In this document: positions 9,472 through 17,911 of the stretch, piece by piece | How the letters are laid out: every line of letters begins with the position of its first letter | Position numbering within the stretch: position 1 is the first letter of the stretch | Origin: WANQ01 sp964448055 | Lineage (GTDB): Archaea > Thermoproteota > Thermoprotei_A > Sulfolobales > WANQ01 | Length of the DNA: 35,691 nt | Direction of reading: 5' to 3' | Assembly (NCBI GenBank): GCA_964448055.1 | Contig: CAYUVB010000016.1 | Coordinates: 1 to 35,691 of the forward strand | Notes under the pieces: model-generated | What the model was told of the DNA's origin: nothing | Seen by the model: the letters and a program-made list of their open reading frames with translations, nothing else | The model's database searches: none | Program-made: the position numbers and the translations under genes

Positions 9472-9529
9472 AGTGATGATGAATGGTGACGGCTTTGAGT
9501 ATATCGATGATATAATCAGTCTGGCACTG
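9472..9529 (+). ncRNA. Candidate box C/D sRNA
   Basis: A box C ATGATGA (9475-9481; overlapping GTGATGA from 9472) is followed by exactly 12 bases and a D'-like TTGA (9494-9497). A C'-like GATGAT (9505-9510) and box D CTGA (9526-9529) follow. The first spacer length fits archaeal guide RNAs, while the second is 14-15 bases and C' is imperfect. It lies between the ABCE1 and Cgi121 genes, on the opposite strand to both. Confidence 0.4.
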
Positions 9530-9541
9530 AATTCTACTCTT

Positions 9542-10084
9542 TTATCTTTCTACGTAGGTTAATGCTATCTTCGTGAGTATGGTTAGCTCAAGATCTTTGT
9601 CTAACTGTTTTGGTACACCATATAGATCAAGTATATAGTCTATATTTCCTTTACATTTTTCACCTTTAAGATTCATCTTGATTTCTTCAAAAAGCATCCT
9701 TTTAACATCTTTAATGTAATGTGGATTATCTGATGCTATAATAATGCATGCGTTTTGTCGAGGGCCTACACCAATCTTTTCTATGGCTTTCCTTATTTGT
9801 GTAGTAGCAGATAAATATAGTAAGAATTCCATGGCAGTGTTCTTAGAAATAGCATGTGATTCTCTATGAGCTCTTAGAGCCAATGCTGCAGCGAGCTTGA
9901 TCTGCTTATCCGAATAATATGCATCACTTCTTATGATTTGTATTATTCCTGATGGATTAGAGTATTGTGAGATAATGGAAAGCATACGGTTTAGTTCTTC
10001 CTTACTAGTTATCTCAGTGACATAGGTTTTTACTACTACATTATCTATATTACTTAATATTTTAGTTAATTCTTCTAGAGACAA
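9542..10084 (-). CDS. cgi121: KEOPS complex subunit Cgi121
   Basis: Cgi121 (TPRKB in humans) binds the Bud32 kinase in KEOPS, which makes the t6A37 modification on ANN-decoding tRNAs. The 180-residue protein shows the family pattern: SGIIQIIRSDAYYSDKQIKLAAALA, the helix with RAHRESHAISKNTAMEFLLYLS, and RKAIEKIGVGPRQNACIIIAS. It is the last gene of a four-gene minus-strand operon and overlaps the phosphoribosyltransferase gene by 23 bases, so it is likely translationally coupled. Assignment rests on motif recall, not alignment. Confidence 0.8.
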   Translation of the reverse strand: MSLEELTKILSNIDNVVVKTYVTEITSKEELNRMLSIISQYSNPSGIIQIIRSDAYYSDKQIKLAAALALRAHRESHAISKNTAMEFLLYLSATTQIRKAIEKIGVGPRQNACIIIASDNPHYIKDVKRMLFEEIKMNLKGEKCKGNIDYILDLYGVPKQLDKDLELTILTKIALTYVER

Positions 10085-10655
10085 TTCTTGCTATCCTCTT
10101 TATCTGCTCTACATCTATGTTTGTCTGACTGGCTATTTCTTCTAATAACTTATCGCTTATTCTTCCGTTGGAGTACTCCCTAGCTAGTTCAGCTTTCTCC
10201 CAAGGGAAAATTATCCAAGCGCTCGTAGTTTCAGCATAGAAATCTGGTACTAGTATTGTTGTGGGTTTAACGTAAAGCGTAGCCGTGTATATATTCTTAG
10301 GGCCATAAAGTCTTGTCATCTCTATCGCTAATGATAAGCTTTTACCTGTATCTGCTACATCATCTACAAGTAATACATTTTTATTTGATATATCTAGGAT
10401 TAGTGGGTAAGTTATTATTGGTTGTTCCTTTCTTGTCTCTATACTTTTATAGAATTTTATTCCTAAAACTCCTATATTTTCTATCCCTAGTAGGTCAGCG
10501 AGTATCCTAGCTGGTATCCAGCCACCTCTCAATATTGCTATTATTATGTCTATTTTTATATTCTTCTCTATTATTTGCTCTGCTATTTTATATGATAATT
10601 CCTCTATGTCTTGCCATGAGGGTGCTATGAACTTATTTTGCATTGTATTAGCCAC
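10062..10655 (-). CDS. Purine-type phosphoribosyltransferase
   Basis: This 197-residue protein transfers a base to PRPP in nucleotide salvage. It has a type I phosphoribosyltransferase fold with the PRPP-binding motif NVLLVDDVADTGKSL, an upstream ILRGGWIPARIL loop, and a tail resembling the archaeal/bacterial Gpt-Xpt-like group (COG2236 type; FPWEKAE). Substrate preference (hypoxanthine, guanine or xanthine) cannot be read here. It overlaps the Urm1-like gene by 8 bases and Cgi121 by 23, placing it firmly in the S17e-Urm1-PRT-Cgi121 operon. The association with tRNA and protein modification genes is noteworthy. Confidence 0.85.
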   Translation of the reverse strand: MANTMQNKFIAPSWQDIEELSYKIAEQIIEKNIKIDIIIAILRGGWIPARILADLLGIENIGVLGIKFYKSIETRKEQPIITYPLILDISNKNVLLVDDVADTGKSLSLAIEMTRLYGPKNIYTATLYVKPTTILVPDFYAETTSAWIIFPWEKAELAREYSNGRISDKLLEEIASQTNIDVEQIKRIARIVSRRIN

Positions 10656-10944
10656 CGTGATTTACAGGTATAATTTTTAGTTCAAGAACTAGGGAGTTCT
10701 CATTACCTAGTATCTCGTTTACAGGTCTGTTTAGTATTAAATTTATGTCTACATCATTAACTAATACTAGTATGCCTGGCTTAGGCTTCATACTCCGTTC
10801 ATCAAAGAATTCTTTTAAATTGCTATTTAGTTTTAAAGCTATTTCTACCATATCCTTTATCGTAGATTTCTTTGTATCTATATTTAACTCATCTTCTATG
10901 TCTACCTTTATTCCTGCTATTCCCTTTACTATAAGTTTCACCAT
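10648..10944 (-). CDS. Urm1/SAMP-like ubiquitin-fold modifier
   Basis: A 98-residue beta-grasp protein ends in a diglycine (VNHGG), the activated tail used by SAMP/Urm1/MoaD proteins for E1-like adenylation, protein conjugation or sulfur transfer. An N-terminal strand (KLIVKGIAGIKVDI), a central helix, a KPGILVLVNDVDINL strand and the C-terminal ELKIIPVNHGG strand match the fold. It lies 7 bases after S17e and overlaps the phosphoribosyltransferase. Companions Cgi121 and S17e suggest a translation-linked role such as tRNA thiolation or protein tagging. MoaD for molybdopterin is the alternative, but no molybdenum cofactor genes are nearby. Confidence 0.8.
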   Translation of the reverse strand: MVKLIVKGIAGIKVDIEDELNIDTKKSTIKDMVEIALKLNSNLKEFFDERSMKPKPGILVLVNDVDINLILNRPVNEILGNENSLVLELKIIPVNHGG

Positions 10945-10951
10945 AGCCTAT

Positions 10952-11164
10952 TTATCCTCCCTGTTGAACTTCCATTCTTTTTCTTATTTTTACTAGATGA
11001 GTTATATATCCGGCTATTTGATTTCTAACTTTCTTTGAATCAATAGATATGAGTTGCTTTACCATTTGCTTATTGTGTTCAAAGTCCTCATTAAATAAAT
11101 CAGGGTACATTGAGAGTAGTTTTCTTGCTGTACGCTTTATCATGCTAGTTCTTACTTTGCCCAT
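10952..11164 (-). CDS. rps17e: Small-subunit ribosomal protein S17e
   Basis: This 70-residue protein begins MGKVRTSMIKRTARKLL, continues with YPDLFNEDFEHNKQ, and ends KKVRNQIAGYITHLVKIRKR, the complete conserved core of archaeal/eukaryotic eS17. It belongs to the head of the 30S subunit. As the first gene of the operon it probably drives expression of the Urm1-like, phosphoribosyltransferase and Cgi121 genes. The start ATG at 11164 has a GGAAGAGGAGAGGG stretch upstream. Confidence 0.95.
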   Translation of the reverse strand: MGKVRTSMIKRTARKLLSMYPDLFNEDFEHNKQMVKQLISIDSKKVRNQIAGYITHLVKIRKRMEVQQGG

Positions 11165-11253
11165 TACCCTCTCCTCTTCCCTTTGTGCAAGTTATCATAC
11201 AGGCTCAAGATTTAAGTCTTTATGGTGCGTTATAGCGGCTTATTAGGAGTAAG

Positions 11254-11281
11254 GTTTATATAGAAGCTCTCCCACCGAGAG
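11254..11281 (+). promoter_or_regulatory. Thermosome promoter: TATA box plus inverted repeat
   Basis: TTTATATAG at 11255-11263 is a strong TATA box 45 bases before the thermosome ATG. Immediately after it, CTCTC (11267-11271) and GAGAG (11277-11281) form an inverted repeat with a 5-base spacer, ending near the predicted transcription start. This position suits a heat-shock repressor. Confidence 0.5.
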
Positions 11282-11307
11282 ACCTGGATCATTGTGGGTG
11301 ATATATC

Positions 11308-12948
11308 ATGGCAGCAGAGCCTATGGGTATCCCTGTATTAATACTAAAGGAGGGTACTCAAAGAACTGCTGGAAGAGATGCATTAAGAGCAAATATAATG
11401 GCTGTTAGAGCTGTAGCTGAAGTCCTAAGAACAACTTATGGTCCACGTGGAATGGACAAAATGCTTGTTGATAGCTTGGGTGATGTTACAATAACTAATG
11501 ATGGTGCTACGATATTAGATAAAATGGACATACAACACCCAGCCGCTAAGATGTTGGTACAGATAGCTAAAGGCCAAGACGAGGAAGTAGGTGATGGTAC
11601 AAAGACTGCAGTAATATTAGCCGGGGAACTATTACGTGAAGCTGAATCCTTACTTGAAAAGAATATTCATCCAACAATAATTGTGAACGGATACAAGAAA
11701 GCAATGGAAGAAGCAATAAACTACCTATACAATATTGCGGAAGAAATAAACGTAGAAGATGAGGAAGTATTAAAGAAGGTTGCAATGACATCACTTACAA
11801 GTAAAGCTGTCCATGGTGCAAGAGAACATTTAGCAAAATTAGCCGTTAAAGCTGTAAGACAAGTAGCTGAAAAGCGCGGAGACAAATGGTACATAGATTT
11901 AGACAATATACAAATAGTTAAGAAACATGGCGGTAGCTTGCTAGACAGTGAGCTTGTTTATGGTATTGTGTTGGATAAGGAGGTTGTTCATCCTGGTATG
12001 CCTAGGAGGGTTGAGAAGGCTAAGATAGCACTACTAGACACACCACTAGAAGTAGAAAAACCAGAAATTGATGCAGAGATAAGGATAAGTGATCCATCAC
12101 AAATAAAGAAGTTCCTAGAAGAAGAAGAGCAAATATTAAGCAACATGGTTGACAAGATAGCTGGTGTTGGTGCTAATGTTGTTATTTGTCAGAAGGGTAT
12201 TGATGATGTTGCTCAGCACTTCCTAGCAAAGAAGCAAATACTAGCAGTAAGAAGAGTAAAAAGAAGCGACATGGAAAAACTAGCAAGAGCAACAGGAGGA
12301 AGAATAGTAACACATATTGATGACTTAACACCCAACGACCTTGGTGAAGCAGAACTAGTAGAGGAAAGAAAAGTTGGAGAAGACAAGATGGTGTTCATAG
12401 AAGGATGTAAGAACCCAAGAGCGGTAAGCATCCTAGTACGTGGTGGATTAGAGAGACTAGTAGATGAGGCTGAAAGAGCATTAAGAGATGCATTAAGCAG
12501 TGTAGCTGATGCAATAAGAGATGGAAGAATAGTTGCTGGCGGCGGTGCAGTAGAAATAGAATTAGCAAAGCATCTAAGAGAATATTCAGCAAAGTTCTCA
12601 GGCAAGGAACAATTAGTCGTTCAAGCATTTGCAAAAGCACTAGAAGGACTTGTAGCAGCACTAATAGAGAATGCAGGTCATGATCCGGTAGAGAAACTAA
12701 TAGAGCTAAGAAGCAAGCACACATCACCTGAAGGTAAATGGTATGGATTCAACGTGTTCACAGGTAAAGTAGAGGACATGATGAAGCTAGGTGTTATTGA
12801 ACCAGCAGCTGTTAAAGCAAACGCCATAAAAGCTGCCACAGAGGCAGCCACATTAATACTGAGGATTGACGACGTGATAGCTGCTTCACGAACTGAGAAA
12901 GAAGAAGAGAAGAAAGGTAAGAAAGAAGAGGAAGAAAAAGAAGAGTAA
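11308..12948 (+). CDS. ths: Thermosome subunit (group II chaperonin)
   Basis: The thermosome folds proteins in an ATP-driven double ring in the cytoplasm and is a main heat-shock protein. The 546-residue chain contains the equatorial ATP site (TTYGPRGMDKMLVD, TNDGATIL, and GDGTKTAVILAGELL), a central apical/lid domain, and GGGAVEIELA in the C-terminal equatorial half. The tail is a charged Lys/Glu run without the GGM repeat seen in some subunits. GGTGAT lies 6 bases before the ATG. Whether this is the alpha, beta or gamma paralogue cannot be decided. Confidence 0.97.
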   Translation: MAAEPMGIPVLILKEGTQRTAGRDALRANIMAVRAVAEVLRTTYGPRGMDKMLVDSLGDVTITNDGATILDKMDIQHPAAKMLVQIAKGQDEEVGDGTKTAVILAGELLREAESLLEKNIHPTIIVNGYKKAMEEAINYLYNIAEEINVEDEEVLKKVAMTSLTSKAVHGAREHLAKLAVKAVRQVAEKRGDKWYIDLDNIQIVKKHGGSLLDSELVYGIVLDKEVVHPGMPRRVEKAKIALLDTPLEVEKPEIDAEIRISDPSQIKKFLEEEEQILSNMVDKIAGVGANVVICQKGIDDVAQHFLAKKQILAVRRVKRSDMEKLARATGGRIVTHIDDLTPNDLGEAELVEERKVGEDKMVFIEGCKNPRAVSILVRGGLERLVDEAERALRDALSSVADAIRDGRIVAGGGAVEIELAKHLREYSAKFSGKEQLVVQAFAKALEGLVAALIENAGHDPVEKLIELRSKHTSPEGKWYGFNVFTGKVEDMMKLGVIEPAAVKANAIKAATEAATLILRIDDVIAASRTEKEEEKKGKKEEEEKEE

Positions 12949-12999
12949 CGTCAACGTCTAAGCGGTTTCTTAGGAATAAACTTTATCAATAATACTTTA

Positions 13000-14628
13000 T
13001 TACATAAACCCATGTATTTTTACAATAGTGGGTTCCAAATAGGGTCCACCTACTAATATAGCTTCTCCTACATCAAGGTTTAATGCAGTATAACCTAATT
13101 CTTTTCCCAATATCTCAATTAAATATCTTAATTCGGAAGGATTAACTATACGATGTATTATCTTCGTATTAGTATTAGATAATATCTGTATAGTAGTGTC
13201 ACTAATGTTCTGATTCACTAATATCAATCCTAGTCCATATTTCCTTGATTCAGGTATCACTTGTGATACTACATTATGTTGTCTTTGATAGTTATGAAAT
13301 TCCTCTATTACTATAACAACATTACTTCCGTGTTCGTTCGTTATCTTTAACTCATATACTTTTTCAAACAATAGCATTGCATATAGAACACGAATACGTG
13401 GATTAATTATATGTGATAGGTCTATAATACTTAGTCTATAATTAAATAAATCATTTATGGTTGCCTCATTCAATTTATTAAATAATAATAATCCTTGACC
13501 CCATGTTAATGTAAATATTTTCCTATGTAAAGCTGATAGTATTTCTATTTCACTTTTACTTTGAGCAGTATTCTTTTTCTTTTTTATTACTTCGAGTATC
13601 TCTGATGCGGTTATTACCTTGTACTCCTTACATAAATCGTTGATCATGTCTATTAGTGTAGATACTTGAGGTGGTGTAAGATCAAGTACTGATTCAAGTA
13701 TTGAAATGTTTAGTTCTGCATCGCTGCCACAAGATGTAAATGGTATTGGTATATTATCTTTACCCGGTACTCCTGGGGTAAATATCCTATGTTTTAATTT
13801 AATTGATGCTTTATTAAGTATATATTGTATTAAGTCCTTGTACTCGCTATGCCAATCAAATACTATGATTGTTGTATCATGATTTTGTAGAAGGAGTTCA
13901 TACAGAATTCTCTTAACAGTCGTCGTTTTTCCACTGCCTGTGGAACCTACAACATATACATGTCGCAGTACATCGTCTACATATAAGTATGCATTGTTCT
14001 CTGTTGTTGTACTTATAATAGTCCCAAGAGTTATTACTCCTTGTTTGTTCTTAACATTACGGAATAGAATTTTTTCTCCAGTACTCATAGTTATATTCTT
14101 TTCAAATGTAAGTCTATAATGGATTAATGTAGGTAGAGCTTTATCAAGTCTATCGTGTCTAATTGATTGTTTTATAGTTGTAAGGGGGATTAAATAGAAT
14201 TCGTGTATATTAGGTCGTTTGATTGGACTTAATTTAATATTTGATGTTATTGACGAGATTATTTCTGGTAGGAGGAGAGAATCTTTTTTCAATGATTGGA
14301 CATCATCTGATAACACGACTACGTAAGTATTGTAGCCTTCCTTGGAAACAAAACTTGACAGGATTATCTTAGAATTGATTTTGTTTGTTAATGTTATAAG
14401 TCCTTTGACGAATTTCTCATAATCGTCATAGGAGGTTTTTGCACTTCGTACTACTTTATAAATAATGGCATATTCTTTTTTGTCATGACTGCTTATTTCG
14501 ATTATGTAGTCTTGGTTTATTCCATCTATTTGTGTGCCCTTATTCTTAGCTAAGAGTAATTTAAGCACTAGTATGAAGCTGAAGCTTAATAATAGTACTA
14601 ATAATACCATATATTGTTGCGTATCCAT
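13000..14628 (-). CDS. Membrane-anchored HerA/FtsK-type ATPase
   Basis: This 542-residue P-loop ATPase of the HerA/VirD4 (DUF87) superfamily is probably a DNA or protein translocation motor. An N-terminal membrane helix (residues 6-27) is followed by a linker region. Walker A GSTGSGKTT lies at 228-236, and the HerA-like DWHSEY motif follows the first core strand (258-263). Walker B VVIVIEEFHN and a sensor stretch LGLILVNQNISD come later. Canonical HerA partners NurA, Mre11 and Rad50 are absent around it, so a role in conjugation-like transfer or membrane DNA movement is as likely as repair. It converges with the thermosome gene. Confidence 0.85.
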   Translation of the reverse strand: MDTQQYMVLLVLLLSFSFILVLKLLLAKNKGTQIDGINQDYIIEISSHDKKEYAIIYKVVRSAKTSYDDYEKFVKGLITLTNKINSKIILSSFVSKEGYNTYVVVLSDDVQSLKKDSLLLPEIISSITSNIKLSPIKRPNIHEFYLIPLTTIKQSIRHDRLDKALPTLIHYRLTFEKNITMSTGEKILFRNVKNKQGVITLGTIISTTTENNAYLYVDDVLRHVYVVGSTGSGKTTTVKRILYELLLQNHDTTIIVFDWHSEYKDLIQYILNKASIKLKHRIFTPGVPGKDNIPIPFTSCGSDAELNISILESVLDLTPPQVSTLIDMINDLCKEYKVITASEILEVIKKKKNTAQSKSEIEILSALHRKIFTLTWGQGLLLFNKLNEATINDLFNYRLSIIDLSHIINPRIRVLYAMLLFEKVYELKITNEHGSNVVIVIEEFHNYQRQHNVVSQVIPESRKYGLGLILVNQNISDTTIQILSNTNTKIIHRIVNPSELRYLIEILGKELGYTALNLDVGEAILVGGPYLEPTIVKIHGFM

Positions 14629-14691
14629 TAATCCCCCAGTTTCAAGATATACTTTAAAAAATGTTGATAGAGCATTCCTTAGCTAAATAGC

Positions 14692-15060
14692 TTATTTAAT
14701 TGGTGTTACCTTAACGTATACCTTTTCCATTATAGGTAAGTCCTTTAAAGTATTGGTTTTACCTTCAAGTCTGACAATGAAGCCTCCAATGGATATTAGT
14801 ACTACTATCCTGTCATCAAGATTCTTCTTAGAGAAAATATATCCGTAACCACAGAAATCATTGCTTGTACACGTAGGTTTTTCGCTCAATATCTGTAATG
14901 TAATTCTCTCGGCATTTTCAAATATGTTCAATTCTTCATGTACATCCATGGTTAATGATATTCCATTACAGTTAGCATTTAATAGATATATTTGTGGGAT
15001 CTTTGCTTTCTCTAGCTTTACATTACTGCACTCGAGCTTTAATTCCATTAATACCCCCAT
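14692..15060 (-). CDS. rpo8: RNA polymerase subunit Rpo8 (Rpb8 homologue)
   Basis: Rpo8 is a small subunit of crenarchaeal RNA polymerase, homologous to eukaryotic Rpb8 and absent from Euryarchaeota. At 122 residues it shows the family landmarks: NCNGISLTMDV, the acidic strand with NIF, SNDFCGYGYIF, and ISIGGFIVRLEG. The start may be ATG 15060 or the ATG four codons later (MELKLECSN). It diverges from the SmAP3 gene over 64 bases. Its presence is the best single marker that this is a crenarchaeal genome. Confidence 0.85.
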   Translation of the reverse strand: MGVLMELKLECSNVKLEKAKIPQIYLLNANCNGISLTMDVHEELNIFENAERITLQILSEKPTCTSNDFCGYGYIFSKKNLDDRIVVLISIGGFIVRLEGKTNTLKDLPIMEKVYVKVTPIK

Positions 15061-15124
15061 TCAACGTAATATCTCAAAGCTGTTTATATTTCTGTATACA
15101 AAACAAGATAAGCGGGCGGAAGAT
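15061..15124. promoter_or_regulatory. Divergent promoter region, rpo8 / SmAP3-tgtA
   Basis: These 64 bases separate two divergent genes. GTTTATATTT (about 15082-15091) is a plausible TATA box for the rightward SmAP3 gene, about 35 bases before its ATG. A leftward TATA for rpo8 is less clear. Confidence 0.4.
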
Positions 15125-15565
15125 ATGAGTATGGCAACGGTTTCACGTAAGCTAGTTTCCGAGATAACAAGTTGGCAAGGTAAAAGAATAAAGGTACGAT
15201 TAATCGATGGAAGGATGTATGAGGGTGTAGTAGAAGCGATAGATCATCCATCATTTAATATACTACTAAGCGATGTAGTTAATGAGAAAGGAGAAAAACT
15301 GTATAAGGTTCTAATAAGAGGTCAACAGATATCGGAAGTAATAATTCCTCAACAAGACATCTTTAACGCCGAAGAATTTGCAAGAGTCTTGCAAGAGGAA
15401 CTTAAATTAGCGCCAGGAGCCATTAAAGTCTACCCAGAAATAGAGACAGTAATGGTATTCAATAGCATAAAGGTAACAAGGAATGGTGTGGAAGGCTCCG
15501 GTCCTCTAGCTCAAAAGGTATATAGCATATTCGAGAAATACATGGCTGCCAAGAAGAAGCAATAG
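15125..15565 (+). CDS. SmAP3-type Sm-like protein with C-terminal domain
   Basis: This 146-residue protein has an N-terminal Sm fold (GKRIKVRLIDGRMYEGVVEAIDHPSFNILL is Sm1; VLIRGQQISEVII is Sm2) and an extra C-terminal alpha/beta domain. That layout matches the two-domain SmAP3 of Pyrobaculum aerophilum, a ring-forming RNA-associated protein. The ATG at 15125 is chosen because the frame upstream runs antisense through rpo8. It ends two bases before the archaeosine transglycosylase start, implying a shared transcript and a link to RNA processing. Confidence 0.85.
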   Translation: MSMATVSRKLVSEITSWQGKRIKVRLIDGRMYEGVVEAIDHPSFNILLSDVVNEKGEKLYKVLIRGQQISEVIIPQQDIFNAEEFARVLQEELKLAPGAIKVYPEIETVMVFNSIKVTRNGVEGSGPLAQKVYSIFEKYMAAKKKQ

Positions 15566-15567
15566 CT

Positions 15568-17145
15568 ATGCTGGTTATTAAGGAGACATATATGTTCGAG
15601 ATAAAAGATAAAGACCTAGCAGGAAGAATAGGTATACTTAGGACACCTCATGGAAGAATAGAAACACCATATATGTTTCCTGTAATAAATCCTCGTAAGC
15701 AAGATGTAGCAATAGATGAAATAATTAGGATAGGCTTTAACGCACTAATAACAAATGCATGGTTAGTGAAGAAATATTATGGAAATAATACATCTAAGAT
15801 ACATGAAATACTTGGTCATAAAGGACCTATAATGACCGATTCAGGTGCATATCAAGAGCTTCAATATGGTTATGTGGATGTCGATCCAATAGAAATAATT
15901 GAGTACCAGAAAAAGATAGGAAGTGATATAGCTGTTATTCTTGATAAGCCTACTCCTCCAAATGCTACCTTAGACGAGGCACTAAGTAGTGTAAGAATTA
16001 CCATCGATAGAGCTTTGCAAGCCATAGAGTTTATAGAAAATACCAATCAATTATGGGTTTTACCCATACAAGGTGCACCTTATATTGAGGCTTTAAAACT
16101 AGCTTTAGAGAAGTCCATGGACCCCCGACTATATAATGCGTACAGCATATACGCTATCGGCAGTCCTACGAAATTACTAGAAAGATATGATTATAGAACC
16201 ATAGTAAGGATTGTAGCATACGTTAGAAGTAGAATTCCACCAGATAAACCTGTTCACCTATTTGGCGCAGGTCATCCCATGATAATACCATTTATGGTAG
16301 CATTAGGTGTAGACTTGTTTGATTCTGCATCATATATATTATATGCTAGAGATGAACGCTTGATGTTAAGTAACGGAACAGTTAGATTAAACGAACTAGA
16401 CTACCTTCCATGCACATGTCCTGTATGCTCCAAGTATACTGCTAGAGAATTAAAGGAAGCACCATATAGGGAACGTGTTAAACTAATAGCCTTACATAAT
16501 CTATATAAAATAATTGAGGAGATTAAGAGAGTTAAACAAGCAATAAGAGAAGGAAGATTATGGGAGCTACTAGAGGAGAAAGCACATTCTCATCCATCAC
16601 TGTATGAAGCTTTCAAAGAATTAGTCAAATATAGTAAATATTTAGAAAAAATGGACCCATCATTTAAAGGTATAGTTCATGGCATGTTCTTGTACGATTA
16701 TTATTCGTTAAAAAGACCTGAAATATTAAGACATAATGAAAGAGTATTCAAGAGATACAAGCCAAGGAAGAATATGATAGTACTTGTACCACTTGATACA
16801 AGGCTAAAAGAGAGATTAGATAAATTATACAATATAATAGGTAAGGCTCTTGTAGGTACTGAAGAATACGAGATAGTATTCTATACCCCATTCATAGGAT
16901 TAGTACCAAAGCCTTTGCTAGGAGTTTATCCGTTATTTCAGTTTGAAGCACCTTTAAGTCCTTCTAAAAATATACTGAGTAGGCTCATTAAGATATTGAA
17001 GAAATTCATTGATAAAGCTATTGATAGCAATAAAACCGTAGTTTTGATAACTTTTAGGGATATTGAATGGAGTATGTATATCAGGGAAGCATTGAAGTCT
17101 ATTGTAAGTAAAGATATAGTACTTGAAGTCCATGATTCCCAATGA
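15568..17145 (+). CDS. tgtA: Archaeosine tRNA-guanine transglycosylase, catalytic chain
   Basis: This enzyme exchanges G15 of tRNA for preQ0 as the first step in archaeosine synthesis. The 525-residue protein has the TIM-barrel landmarks: TDSGAYQ with D91, GAGHPM, and LFDSASY carrying the nucleophile candidate D252. The structural zinc site C282-x-C284-x2-C287 with H310 follows. A C-terminal region after 330 resembles the C1 domain of archaeal enzymes, but the C-terminal PUA domain found in euryarchaeal versions is missing. A PUA protein of matching type is encoded at 17912-18573. Start choice: ATG 15568, just after SmAP3, or ATG 15592. Confidence 0.92.
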   Translation: MLVIKETYMFEIKDKDLAGRIGILRTPHGRIETPYMFPVINPRKQDVAIDEIIRIGFNALITNAWLVKKYYGNNTSKIHEILGHKGPIMTDSGAYQELQYGYVDVDPIEIIEYQKKIGSDIAVILDKPTPPNATLDEALSSVRITIDRALQAIEFIENTNQLWVLPIQGAPYIEALKLALEKSMDPRLYNAYSIYAIGSPTKLLERYDYRTIVRIVAYVRSRIPPDKPVHLFGAGHPMIIPFMVALGVDLFDSASYILYARDERLMLSNGTVRLNELDYLPCTCPVCSKYTARELKEAPYRERVKLIALHNLYKIIEEIKRVKQAIREGRLWELLEEKAHSHPSLYEAFKELVKYSKYLEKMDPSFKGIVHGMFLYDYYSLKRPEILRHNERVFKRYKPRKNMIVLVPLDTRLKERLDKLYNIIGKALVGTEEYEIVFYTPFIGLVPKPLLGVYPLFQFEAPLSPSKNILSRLIKILKKFIDKAIDSNKTVVLITFRDIEWSMYIREALKSIVSKDIVLEVHDSQ

Positions 17146-17159
17146 TCTTATTCATGTGT

Positions 17160-17906
17160 TTACATGTAAATGTGCTCTTCTCTAGAAGCTTCTCTTCTAA
17201 AGGCTTCTTCTTGTTGTCGTATAATTTCAGCTAATTCTTCCTCGATTTTGCGTGCGTCTTCGTATAGTTCACTTACATCTATGGTTATGCCATAAACCTT
17301 ACCTATTACTTCAACGGCTATAGCTGCTGCTCGTGGATCTAACCTAAGTGGTTCGGCATATGGCAATACTACTATGAATGGTAATAGGTTCATTTCAGCA
17401 TACATAATCATATGTGCGAGTGGGCCGATTATATAGAGACCCTTCTTCATTAATGGTGCATCAAGCTTCTGTTTACTTTGCGTACCCTTTAACCATCTAT
17501 ATTTCTCGTCTCCTTCCTTTAATTTTATATTAAGTCCGCCTATTAATACTAACTCCTTTATGTCACTTTCCCTTAGCCAATTTATTACTGTTCTAGCATA
17601 GGAATCACGATAGCGTTTAGGAGGTAGACTATGATTTACTATTATGGTTATTTTTTCTTTATCAGTAAATATTTCGAATGGAAAAACTATGCCGTAGTCT
17701 TCAAGCATTGTATACTCTGGTATTTCTCGTGTAATTATTATGCCTACCCGCCTCAAGTTGAGTTTTTGAGCTATGTAGCGTGAAGCTATATACCCTGTGT
17801 ACCCGAATCCCGGAAAACCTGTTATTACCACATGGTTCTTGGGCTTAAATTCTTCGAACAAGAGTATCCTGCAATGCTTATCCATACGTTCATCCTCATT
17901 AATCAC
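17160..17906 (-). CDS. PAC2-family protein, putative proteasome assembly chaperone
   Basis: This 248-residue protein belongs to the PAC2 family (archaeal PbaA/PbaB, eukaryotic PAC2), which includes proteasome assembly factors. The family start VVITGFPGFGYTGYIASRYI, the central LVLIGGLNIKL strand and loop, and the C-terminal acidic helix after IDVSELYEDARKIEEELAEI are visible. The C-terminal tail is long and charged. It lies 5 bases downstream of the PUA gene, which overlaps the PAN gene, so proteasome ATPase and assembly factor share an operon. This context supports a proteasome-related role. Confidence 0.85.
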   Translation of the reverse strand: MINEDERMDKHCRILLFEEFKPKNHVVITGFPGFGYTGYIASRYIAQKLNLRRVGIIITREIPEYTMLEDYGIVFPFEIFTDKEKITIIVNHSLPPKRYRDSYARTVINWLRESDIKELVLIGGLNIKLKEGDEKYRWLKGTQSKQKLDAPLMKKGLYIIGPLAHMIMYAEMNLLPFIVVLPYAEPLRLDPRAAAIAVEVIGKVYGITIDVSELYEDARKIEEELAEIIRQQEEAFRREASREEHIYM

Positions 17907-17911
17907 CGTAG

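Noticed and set aside
13000..14628. Canonical HerA-NurA end-resection operon
   Set aside because: The ATPase has an N-terminal membrane helix and no NurA, Mre11 or Rad50 neighbour, so only the superfamily is claimed.
14861..15124. Upstream extension of the Sm-like frame (about 88 extra residues)
   Set aside because: It runs antisense through the rpo8 gene and its promoter; the Sm fold starts after ATG 15125.
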